From the NCBI GenBank assembly GCA_002425885.1, contig DINC01000281.1:2143-7906 (forward strand): a stretch of DNA of 5,764 nucleotides, given 5' to 3'. Shown in pieces: positions 1 to 5,764 of the stretch; the first letter of the stretch is position 1, and each line of letters opens with the position of its first letter. Source of the DNA: Spirochaetia bacterium UBA5550 (lineage in GTDB: Bacteria; Spirochaetota; UBA4802; UBA5550). Position numbers and translations under genes: made by a program. The notes beneath the pieces are model-generated. The model did not search any database, was not told where the DNA came from, and worked only from the letters and a program-made list of their open reading frames with translations.

Positions 1-80
1 GACGCTTCTTCGAAATGACAAAGGATTAAATAATTGCTCGTTATTTTGAATGTCAAAACAAAGTCTTACGGAGTTTTAAT
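1..80. other. 5' flank of transporter operon, no gene seen
   Basis: This AT-rich leader contains no convincing coding sequence and no promoter pair with acceptable -35/-10 spacing. TTGCTC at 34-39 has no matching -10 box about 17 bases downstream. The only clear signal is CGGAG at 69-73, a ribosome binding site seven bases before the ATG at 81. If a substrate-binding protein gene lies further upstream, the operon promoter may precede that gene. The first 22 or so bases resemble the end of a dispersed intergenic repeat (see findings). Confidence 0.5.
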
Positions 81-1097
81 ATGTACAGATTTATTTTAAA
101 AAGGCTCGGGCTTCTTATCCCCACATTACTCGGGGTAATAACCCTTGTTTTCTTTATGCTTGCGCTCTCTCCCGGTGAGCCTGCAAGGGTGATACTCGGC
201 GAAAGGGCAAACAAAGAGGCTGTTGAAAAGATGAACGCTGAACTGGGCCTTGACAAGCCTATGCATGTTCAATATGTCATATACCTGAAAAAAGTTGTTC
301 AGCTTGATTTCGGTAAATCGATCAAAACAGGGCAGAGCGTTATAGATGAGATAAAAGCGCGTTTCCCCGCCACTATTGAGCTTGCGATTTTTTCAATGAT
401 CCTTGCTTCGGTTCTGGGAATATTTGTGGGAGTTATATCAGCCACCAAGAGGTACTCATTCTGGGACTATGCCTCAATGTTCGGGGCACTGTTTGGAGTT
501 TCGATGCCTGTATTCTGGCTCGGCCTTGTGCTTATCATAATATTTTCAGTTAATCTGAACCTCCTCCCCACAGGGGGACGGATGGATATAAGGTATTACT
601 TCACGCCTATTACAAATTTCTATATCCTTGACGGGATAATACACATTTTTAAAACAGGAGACCCTAAAGTTTTAGGATCAGCTCTGACCCATCTGATCCT
701 GCCGGCAGTTACACTGGGCACTATACCTCTTGCAATTATTGCCCGTATAACAAGGAGCTCAATGCTTGAGGTGCTGAAGCAGGATTACATCAAAACAGCG
801 CGTGCCACTGGGATGTCTGAAAGGAAGGTGATATTTAAATACGCGCTGCGTAATGCCCTCCTCCCTGTAATTACTGTAATAGGTCTCCAGTTCGGGATGC
901 TTCTGGCTGGAGCAATACTTACTGAAACAATTTTTGCCTGGCCGGGTATCGGTAAGTGGCTCTATCACGCAATTGAATCAAGGGATTTCCCGGCAGTTCA
1001 GGGTGGAATAATAGTGATATCAACATGTTTTGTGGTTATAAATCTTTTTGTTGATCTTCTCTATTCAGTAATCAATCCCAAAATTAGAACAGAATAA
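81..1097 (+). CDS. dppB: Dpp/Opp-type ABC transporter permease, DppB/OppB-like
   Basis: This is an integral inner-membrane subunit that forms half of the translocation channel of a peptide/nickel-class ABC importer. The 338-residue length is normal for the DppB/OppB family. Visible hydrophobic segments lie near residues 9-29, 99-120, 132-156, 202-222, 259-281 and 308-331, giving the expected six membrane helices. A long loop separates helix 1 from helix 2, and the family-typical LLPTGGR stretch is at 161-167. The cytoplasmic EAA loop that docks on the ATPases is at about 236-260 (YIKTARATGMSERKV onward). TETIFAWPGIGKW (281-293) and RDFPAVQGG (301-309) are hallmark DppB sequences. The start is supported by CGGAG at 69-73. 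The next permease gene follows after 18 bases. Substrate cannot be inferred: GsiC, NikB and OppB share this architecture, so the symbol marks the family and not a proven dipeptide role. Confidence 0.93.
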   Translation: MYRFILKRLGLLIPTLLGVITLVFFMLALSPGEPARVILGERANKEAVEKMNAELGLDKPMHVQYVIYLKKVVQLDFGKSIKTGQSVIDEIKARFPATIELAIFSMILASVLGIFVGVISATKRYSFWDYASMFGALFGVSMPVFWLGLVLIIIFSVNLNLLPTGGRMDIRYYFTPITNFYILDGIIHIFKTGDPKVLGSALTHLILPAVTLGTIPLAIIARITRSSMLEVLKQDYIKTARATGMSERKVIFKYALRNALLPVITVIGLQFGMLLAGAILTETIFAWPGIGKWLYHAIESRDFPAVQGGIIVISTCFVVINLFVDLLYSVINPKIRTE

Positions 1098-1115
1098 TTC
1101 TAAAGGTAGCACATA

Positions 1116-2012
1116 ATGAATCCTATTAAGATATTTAAAGCCGGTAATGATGCAGAGAGCAGGGCTGCTGAATCGATCTGGTATGAGAACTGGCTTCTCC
1201 TTAAGAAAAACAGGTCCGCAATGTTCGGACTTTATATAATTATATTTTTTCTGTTTCTCGCTGTATTCGCGTCGATTGTTGCACCCTTTGATCCTTATCT
1301 TCAGAATATTGATCTGAGAAAGATGACTTATTTCTCATGGCCCTATATCCTGGGAACTGATGATTTCGGCAGAGATATCCTTTCACGTATTATCTATGGT
1401 TCCCGCATATCGCTTGTTATAGGTTTTTTTGCAGTATCAATATCCCTTGTGTTCGGTTCTCTCATCGGGCTTATTTCGGGATTCTACGGCGGATGGTTTG
1501 ACAGGATAGCAATGAGAGTAATTGATATCATGCTGGCATTCCCCTATATTCTTCTTACCATTGTTATTGTAGCGCTTCTGGGGCCCACTCTTCTTAACGC
1601 GATGATTGCCATCGGTATCGCCCGTCTCCCTCAGTACACAAGGATTATGAGGGCTTCAGTTCTTGCGGAGAAGGAGGCTGAATACGTTGAAGCTGAGAGA
1701 TCTCTCGGTGTAGGCAACATGGAGCTTATGTTTATGTCGATTCTGCCTAACTGCCTTGCGCCGATAATTGTGCAGGCAACACTTGGCGTGGGGAGTGCCA
1801 TAATCGAATCAGCGGCACTCTCTTTCCTCGGGCTCGGTGCGCAGCCCCCCACTCCGGAGTGGGGACTTATGATTGCTTCAGCCCGTGAGTTTGTCTCCAA
1901 TGCCTGGTGGATAGTAACGTTTCCCGGTATTGCAATAGTGCTTGTTGTTCTCGGGTTTAACCTCCTGGGTGACGGGATCAGAGATGTCCTTGATCCAAGG
2001 CTTAAGGATTAG
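1116..2012 (+). CDS. dppC: Dpp/Opp-type ABC transporter permease, DppC/OppC-like
   Basis: This is the second channel subunit of the importer and would pair with the upstream B-type permease in the inner membrane. At 298 residues it has normal family length. A cytoplasmic N-terminal tail of about 36 residues precedes helix 1 (about 37-57), as usual for OppC N-terminal domains. The C-type signature LGTDDFGRDILSRIIYGSR is at 79-97. Further hydrophobic segments are near 97-121, 138-158, 160-170, 206-232 and 266-286. The ATPase-docking EAA loop is at about 190-214 (YVEAERSLGVGNMELMF onward), and ESAALSFLGLGAQPP (231-245) is a strong family marker. Near the C-terminus, GDGIRDVLDPR is also typical. 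AAAGGT at 1102-1107 is a ribosome binding site eight bases before the ATG. The stop codon lies inside the Shine-Dalgarno of the next gene, so the two are probably translationally coupled. Confidence 0.93.
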   Translation: MNPIKIFKAGNDAESRAAESIWYENWLLLKKNRSAMFGLYIIIFFLFLAVFASIVAPFDPYLQNIDLRKMTYFSWPYILGTDDFGRDILSRIIYGSRISLVIGFFAVSISLVFGSLIGLISGFYGGWFDRIAMRVIDIMLAFPYILLTIVIVALLGPTLLNAMIAIGIARLPQYTRIMRASVLAEKEAEYVEAERSLGVGNMELMFMSILPNCLAPIIVQATLGVGSAIIESAALSFLGLGAQPPTPEWGLMIASAREFVSNAWWIVTFPGIAIVLVVLGFNLLGDGIRDVLDPRLKD

Positions 2013-2017
2013 GAGGT
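2011..2017 (+). promoter_or_regulatory. Ribosome binding site fixing a GTG start
   Basis: AGGAGGT is a near-perfect Shine-Dalgarno sequence, five bases before GTG at 2023. Its first two bases are the last two of the TAG stop (2010-2012) of the preceding permease gene. This arrangement argues for the GTG start and against the in-frame ATG at 1942, which lies inside the permease gene. Confidence 0.85.
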
Positions 2018-2022
2018 CAGCT

Positions 2023-3018
2023 GTGGAAAACAACAGGTTTCTTGAAATAAAAGGTCTTAACGTGTCATTCTACACGCAGAAGGGAGTTGTTCCCGCTGTG
2101 CGTGAACTGGATCTATGGATAAATAAAGGTGAAACTCTCGCACTTGTGGGGGAGTCCGGTTGTGGTAAATCTGTAACAGCTTCTGCTATAATGAGACTTG
2201 TACCCGCCCCTCCCGGAAAAATTGAATCAGGTGAAATACTCCTGGACGGGAAAGACCTGCTCAGACTCACAGAGAAAGAGATGCAGAGTATCAGAGGTGA
2301 CAGGATATCAATGATATTCCAGGAGCCCATGACTTCACTGAACCCTGTATTCAGGATAGGGGAGCAGATTGCCGAAGTCTTTATAACCCATTACAGCATG
2401 GATAAAAAAGAAGCTCTGGCAAAAGCTGTAGAAATGCTGGACATGGTGAAGATCCCCGCTCCTGAAAAGAGAGTAAGGGATTATCCTCACCAGCTTTCCG
2501 GCGGTATGCGGCAGAGGGTGATGATCGCCATGGCTCTGTCATCACCTAACCCCGGTTTGATGATTGCTGATGAGCCGACAACTGCACTTGATGTAACTAT
2601 TCAGGCGCAGATACTGGATCTCATGCGTGAACTTCAGAAATCGATACAGATGTCTCTCCTCCTTATAACACACGATATGGGGGTTGTTGCGGAGATGGCT
2701 AACCGTGTTGCTGTTATGTATGCAGGGAGAAAGGTTGAGGCAGGGGATGTTTATGATATCTTCGAAAATCCGATGCACCCCTATACCGTGGGACTTCTGA
2801 ACTCAATGCCCTCTAATGAAAAGTACAGGCACGCCGGGAGACTCGAAGCAATTGAAGGGAATGTTCCCAACCTGCTTGAGATCGGTTCAGGTTGCCCCTT
2901 TGAAAGCAGGTGCAGGTATGCTAAACCTGTATGCAGAGAAAAATTCCCTGATGTGAAGGAGGCCGGTAACGGCCATTCCGTGTGGTGCCACTTTGCCGGT
3001 GATATAAAATTCATCTGA
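2023..3018 (+). CDS. dppD: Dpp/Opp-type ABC transporter ATP-binding protein, DppD/OppD-like
   Basis: This is one of two different cytoplasmic ATPases that power the importer. From the GTG start it has 331 residues, the usual DppD length. Visible motifs are Walker A GESGCGKS (43-50), Q-loop Gln100 in [14 protein letters not shown] signature LSGGMRQR (158-165), Walker B LMIADE (179-184, catalytic Glu184), D-loop ALD (188-190) and switch His217 in ITHDMG. All catalytic residues are present. The C-terminal oligopeptide/dipeptide extension follows from about 250 ([11 protein letters not shown]) and carries Cys291, Cys297, Cys304 and Cys322, a four-cysteine set that may bind an iron-sulfur cluster in this family. 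An in-frame ATG at 1942 would add 27 residues that overlap the permease gene and resemble no ATPase N-terminus. The real protein begins [15 protein letters not shown] after the initiator, as the family expects. The next gene starts 20 bases after the stop. Confidence 0.93.
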   Translation: MENNRFLEIKGLNVSFYTQKGVVPAVRELDLWINKGETLALVGESGCGKSVTASAIMRLVPAPPGKIESGEILLDGKDLLRLTEKEMQSIRGDRISMIFQEPMTSLNPVFRIGEQIAEVFITHYSMDKKEALAKAVEMLDMVKIPAPEKRVRDYPHQLSGGMRQRVMIAMALSSPNPGLMIADEPTTALDVTIQAQILDLMRELQKSIQMSLLLITHDMGVVAEMANRVAVMYAGRKVEAGDVYDIFENPMHPYTVGLLNSMPSNEKYRHAGRLEAIEGNVPNLLEIGSGCPFESRCRYAKPVCREKFPDVKEAGNGHSVWCHFAGDIKFI

Positions 3019-3026
3019 ATATGACT

Positions 3027-3032
3027 GAAGGT
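3027..3032 (+). promoter_or_regulatory. Ribosome binding site deciding the F-type ATPase start
   Basis: GAAGGT lies six bases before the ATG at 3039. The alternative in-frame ATG at 3021 sits two bases after the preceding stop and has no purine-rich Shine-Dalgarno in front of it. The 3039 start is therefore preferred. The difference is six residues (MTEGLI). Confidence 0.7.
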
Positions 3033-3038
3033 CTGATA

Positions 3039-4007
3039 ATGGAAAAGATACTTGAAGTAAAAAATCTGAAGAAGCATTTTGAAATAAAGAAAGAGGGTAT
3101 GAGAAGCAGCGGCTATCATATACTGAAGGCTGTTGATGGAGTATCCTTCGATGTATATAAAGGTGAAACTCTGGGTATAGTTGGTGAATCGGGGTGCGGT
3201 AAATCGACTCTCGGTAAAACTCTGCTGAATCTTCAACGTAAGACTGAGGGTGAAGTAATCTTTGAAGGGAAGGATATAAGCAGCCTTTCTGACAGGGAGA
3301 TGAAGGCCTACAGGAGAAGGATGCAGATGATCTTTCAGGACCCTTTCTCCTCTCTTAATCCGCGTAAAAAAATCTCCTATCTCCTTACTCAGCCTATGAG
3401 GGTAAATGGACTTGATAAGGAGTTCGATCTTGATGAAAGAGTTGATATGCTCCTTGATGTTGTGGGCCTTGACAGGAGATACAGGAATCGCTACCCGCAC
3501 CAGTTTTCCGGCGGCCAGAGACAGAGGATCGGCATAGCCAGGGCTCTCTCCCTTCGCCCTGAATTTATAGTGTGCGATGAAGCTGTATCTGCCCTGGACG
3601 TCTCTGTCCAGGCTCAGATACTGAACCTTCTCATGGATCTTCAGCAGAAGTACGGCTTCACTTATGTATTCATCGCGCATGATCTTGCGGTGGTGGAACT
3701 GATCTCCGACAGGATAATTGTGATGTACCTGGGGCGTATCGTTGAGGAGGCTTCAAAAGCTGAACTCATCGGCAGCAGGCTTCATCCCTATACAAAAGCT
3801 CTCTTTGAAGCTTTCCCTGATATTAATCCAAGGAATAAAAGGGAGAAAAAAATAGTTGTGGGTGATGTCCCTTCACCGATAAATCCGCCGCAGGGGTGTC
3901 ACTTCAATCCACGGTGTCCAAATGCAATGCCGAGATGCAGAGAGGAGTACCCCCCATTAAAGGAGATTGCACCGGGGCATAAAGTTTCCTGCTGGCTGTA
4001 CGGGTAA
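3039..4007 (+). CDS. dppF: Dpp/Opp-type ABC transporter ATP-binding protein, DppF/OppF-like
   Basis: This is the second ATPase of the importer and probably forms a heterodimer with the D-type subunit. From 3039 it has 322 residues, normal for DppF, and opens MEKILEVKNLKKHFEI, the typical family beginning. Motifs seen are Walker A GESGCGKS (49-56), Q-loop Gln100 in IFQDPFSSLNPR (the F-type form, against QEPMTSLNP in the D-type), signature FSGGQRQR (156-163), Walker B FIVCDE (176-181, catalytic Glu181), D-loop ALD (185-187) and switch His214 in IAHDLAVV. The residue after the Walker B glutamate is Ala where Pro is more usual (DEAVSALD), a variation that should not stop catalysis. The C-terminal extension has Cys287, Cys293, Cys300 and Cys318, with the same spacing as in the upstream ATPase. 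This is the last gene of the operon. An alternative start at 3021 gives 328 residues. Confidence 0.93.
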   Translation: MEKILEVKNLKKHFEIKKEGMRSSGYHILKAVDGVSFDVYKGETLGIVGESGCGKSTLGKTLLNLQRKTEGEVIFEGKDISSLSDREMKAYRRRMQMIFQDPFSSLNPRKKISYLLTQPMRVNGLDKEFDLDERVDMLLDVVGLDRRYRNRYPHQFSGGQRQRIGIARALSLRPEFIVCDEAVSALDVSVQAQILNLLMDLQQKYGFTYVFIAHDLAVVELISDRIIVMYLGRIVEEASKAELIGSRLHPYTKALFEAFPDINPRNKREKKIVVGDVPSPINPPQGCHFNPRCPNAMPRCREEYPPLKEIAPGHKVSCWLYG

Positions 4008-4021
4008 AATTTTTATTATAC

Positions 4022-4045
4022 AGCAAGGGGTTGCAACCCCTTGCT
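4022..4045. repeat. Perfect 24-base palindrome, possible dispersed repeat or hairpin
   Basis: The left half AGCAAGGGGTTG is followed by its exact reverse complement. As RNA it can form a 10-base-pair stem with a TGCA loop. It begins 14 bases after the F-type ATPase stop, a position that suits a transcript-end hairpin. However, it is followed by ACACACGG and not by a T-run, so it is not a canonical intrinsic terminator on the + strand. The opposite strand also lacks an adjacent clean T-run. It could protect the mRNA 3' end, attenuate read-through, or be a copy of a REP-like intergenic element. Confidence 0.75.
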
Positions 4046-4084
4046 ACACACGGCAACCTGTACCGAAAAATATCAAATTAATTG

Positions 4085-4112
4085 TTGAAATATAAAAATT
4101 AAACGCCATAAT
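4085..4112 (+). promoter_or_regulatory. Sigma70-like promoter for the acyl-CoA ligase gene
   Basis: TTGAAA at 4085-4090 and CATAAT at 4107-4112 are separated by 16 bases. Each hexamer matches the housekeeping consensus at five of six positions. Transcription would begin near 4119, leaving a leader of about 25 bases before the ATG at 4144. No operator palindrome is obvious around it. The prediction rests on sequence match only, and the AT-rich background raises the chance of coincidence. Confidence 0.55.
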
Positions 4113-4132
4113 ATTCCACAAAATAAAAAATC

Positions 4133-4139
4133 GGGGGAG
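4133..4139 (+). promoter_or_regulatory. Ribosome binding site of the acyl-CoA ligase gene
   Basis: GGGGGAG lies four bases before the ATG at 4144. The spacing is slightly short but workable. It supports this ATG as the start, together with the family-like N-terminus that follows. Confidence 0.7.
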
Positions 4140-4143
4140 TATT

Positions 4144-5764
4144 ATGGAAAGACTTTGGCTCAAATGGTATGACAAAGGGGTATCCTCTTCACTGAATTAT
4201 CCTGAAATTCCATTAAAGGATATGTTCAACAGAAATGCCGAAAAGAATCCGGATAGGCCTTACCTGATTTTCGGTGATAAAGAGATCAGGTATTCAGAAG
4301 CAAATTCCGCTGCCCGCAGACTTGCTAATGCAATTACAACGCTTGGTATTAAAAAGGGGGACAGAGTGGCGCTGATGTCTCCGAATTTTCCGGAGTATGC
4401 CATTGCGCTGGAGGCGTGTTATAAACTTGGAGCGGTAGTTGTGCCGACTAATCCAATGGCAACAGTGCGGGAGATTACCCATCAGTTCAGTGACAGCGAA
4501 ACTTCAGCGGTTATTGCCTGGGCAGGGGTTGCGGCAAAACCAGTTGAAGTTCTGAATGAAAAGAAAGCCACTCTAAAAAAAGTCATTGTATTCCGCTCAA
4601 AGGGGGATGAGAGCTTCTCTTTCTCCGGAGATGTTCTGAAATATGAAGATATAATTGCTGCGGCACAAGACACTGAACCGGATGTGCAGGTGTCATCAAA
4701 AGATCTCGCTATGCTTCAGTATACCGGCGGTACTACAGGCGTATCAAAGGGATGTATGCTGAGTAATTTCAATGTGCTCTCACAGGCTTTTCAGGATCAT
4801 GAGTGGTTTAAAGGGAGCTATGAGTCAGAGCCGTATCTAAAGACACTCTGCTGCATGCCGCTATATCATATATATGGATTCAACACCAACATAAATATAA
4901 ACAAGGTTGCTGGCGGATGTTCAATCCTTGTAACGGAACCAACTGTTGATAATATACTTAATGCCATAAATCAGCATGAACCGAACTACTACTCAGCAGT
5001 ACCTGCTATGATATTCGGTCTGAATCAGCACCCCGCTACACCCTCATCAAAAATAAAATCAATAAAGGGGATGATCTGCGGCTCATCACCACTTGCAGTT
5101 GAAGTAATGAAAAAATTCGAGGAGTTGTCCGGCGCCACAATAACCGAAGGGTACGGACTCTCCGAGACCTCCAATGTGCTCACATGTACTCCCTTCGGGA
5201 AGAGGAAGCCGGGGAGCGTCGGCCTCGCCTGGCCTGACATCGATATCCGCATTGTTGATATAGAGACCGGAACAAAAGATATGCCTGTGGGCGAGCCGGG
5301 TGAGCTTATCGCGCGCGGCCCTAACATTATGTCCGGATACTGGAAGAATGAGGCAGAGACAGCAAACGCACTGCGTAACGGCTGGCTTTATACAGGGGAT
5401 CTCGCTTATATGGATGAGGACGGATTTTTCTTCATTGTGGACAGGAAGAAGGATATGATCCTCTCAAGCGGTTTCAATGTATATCCCCGGGAGATTGACG
5501 AGGTGATCTATGAACTGCCGCAGGTCTTCAGGACATGTGCAATCGGTGTGCCAGATCCCAAAAGGGGAGAATCTGTAAAAGCATTTATTGTTCTTAACCC
5601 CGGAGCAGAACTTACAGAGGAAAAGGTGATTAATCACTGCCGCGAAAAGCTCTCAGCCTACAAGGTGCCGAAGTATGTGGAGTTTATAGCTGAGTTGCCG
5701 GTAACCGCAGTGGGTAAACCTATGAGGAATGAACTGCGCAACAGGGAGATGGAGAAACTGAAGA
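4144..5764 (+). CDS. Long-chain fatty acid-CoA ligase (AMP-forming), FadD-like, 3' end cut off
   Basis: This member of the ANL adenylate-forming superfamily would activate a carboxylic acid, most likely a medium- or long-chain fatty acid, to its acyl-CoA through an acyl-AMP intermediate. The 540 residues present contain every core motif: P-loop YTGGTTGVSKG (193-203), MPLYHIYGF (238-246), EGYGLSE (335-341), YTGD with ribose-binding Asp419 (416-419), VDRKKD with Arg434 and the hinge region (432-437), SSGFNVYPREID (441-452), and PVTAVGKPMR with catalytic Lys525. No stop occurs before the window edge. Because Lys525 normally lies near the C-terminus, probably only a few residues are missing. There is no signal peptide or clear membrane segment, so the protein is cytoplasmic or loosely membrane-associated. 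The P-loop and LYHI motif resemble FadD more than acetyl-CoA synthetase, but chain length cannot be fixed from sequence alone. It has its own promoter and is probably not part of the transporter operon. Confidence 0.9.
   Translation, partial: MERLWLKWYDKGVSSSLNYPEIPLKDMFNRNAEKNPDRPYLIFGDKEIRYSEANSAARRLANAITTLGIKKGDRVALMSPNFPEYAIALEACYKLGAVVVPTNPMATVREITHQFSDSETSAVIAWAGVAAKPVEVLNEKKATLKKVIVFRSKGDESFSFSGDVLKYEDIIAAAQDTEPDVQVSSKDLAMLQYTGGTTGVSKGCMLSNFNVLSQAFQDHEWFKGSYESEPYLKTLCCMPLYHIYGFNTNININKVAGGCSILVTEPTVDNILNAINQHEPNYYSAVPAMIFGLNQHPATPSSKIKSIKGMICGSSPLAVEVMKKFEELSGATITEGYGLSETSNVLTCTPFGKRKPGSVGLAWPDIDIRIVDIETGTKDMPVGEPGELIARGPNIMSGYWKNEAETANALRNGWLYTGDLAYMDEDGFFFIVDRKKDMILSSGFNVYPREIDEVIYELPQVFRTCAIGVPDPKRGESVKAFIVLNPGAELTEEKVINHCREKLSAYKVPKYVEFIAELPVTAVGKPMRNELRNREMEKLK

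Larger units (their letters stand above)
4008..4143. other. Intergenic spacer between two transcription units
   Basis: This gene-free spacer is AT-rich apart from a GC-rich palindrome near its left end. It separates the transporter operon from the acyl-CoA ligase gene and contains the palindrome, a sigma70-like promoter and the ligase ribosome binding site, each listed separately. No small open reading frame with a ribosome binding site was seen. Confidence 0.7.

Noticed and set aside
34..62. Promoter for the transporter operon using TTGCTC as -35
   Set aside because: No recognisable -10 hexamer occurs at 15-19 bases downstream.
1942..2022. Upstream ATG extending the D-type ATPase by 27 residues
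   Set aside because: It lies inside the permease gene and has no better ribosome binding site, and the extra residues do not look like an ATPase N-terminus. The GTG at 2023 has an excellent Shine-Dalgarno.
2781..3680. A 299-codon open frame on the minus strand across the two ATPase genes
   Set aside because: It lies antisense to two genes with complete, ordered ABC motifs, spans their junction, and its translation shows no recognisable domain. It is a shadow frame.
4022..4060. Classical Rho-independent terminator
   Set aside because: The stem is strong, but the sequence after it is ACACACGG with no T-run, so a canonical terminator cannot be claimed.
5025..5327. A 100-codon minus-strand open frame within the ligase gene
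   Set aside because: It is antisense to the conserved EGYGLSE region of the ligase and has no supporting start signal or family resemblance.
1..5764. CRISPR array, tRNA, rRNA, insertion sequence or phage gene
   Set aside because: No regularly spaced repeats, RNA gene signatures, transposase motifs or terminal inverted repeats with target duplications were seen.

Overview
The window holds five protein-coding genes, all on the + strand, and reads as an ordinary bacterial chromosome segment. Positions 81-4007 are a tight four-gene operon for a dipeptide/oligopeptide/nickel-class (Dpp/Opp) ABC importer: two inner-membrane permeases (B-type, then C-type) followed by two ATPases (D-type, then F-type). 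Gaps between the genes are only 10-20 bases. No periplasmic substrate-binding protein gene is present, so it either lies just upstream of the window or is encoded elsewhere. The transported substrate therefore cannot be named from this sequence.

Two translation starts matter. The D-type ATPase most likely starts at a GTG (2023) behind an AGGAGGT Shine-Dalgarno that overlaps the stop of the preceding permease gene, rather than at the upstream in-frame ATG at 1942. The F-type ATPase most likely starts at 3039 behind GAAGGT, rather than at 3021.

Positions 4008-4143 are an intergenic spacer containing a perfect 24-base palindrome (4022-4045), then a good sigma70-like promoter (TTGAAA, 16 bases, CATAAT) and a GGGGGAG ribosome binding site. 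These serve a second transcription unit. It begins at 4144 with a long-chain acyl-CoA synthetase (FadD-like AMP-forming ligase) that runs off the right edge with only its last few residues missing.

The organism is a bacterium of moderate GC content (mid-40s by eye), with frequent AGG/AGA arginine and ATA isoleucine codons and strong Shine-Dalgarno sites. A phylum cannot be assigned reliably. A peptide importer beside a fatty-acid-activating enzyme suggests a heterotroph using peptides or amino acids and fatty acids, but the two units have separate signals and nothing shows that they work together.

I found no novel system. The most notable points are the palindrome, which looks like a possible dispersed intergenic repeat, the identical four-cysteine motif at the C-terminus of both ATPases, and a sequence at the left edge that may be the end of another dispersed repeat.
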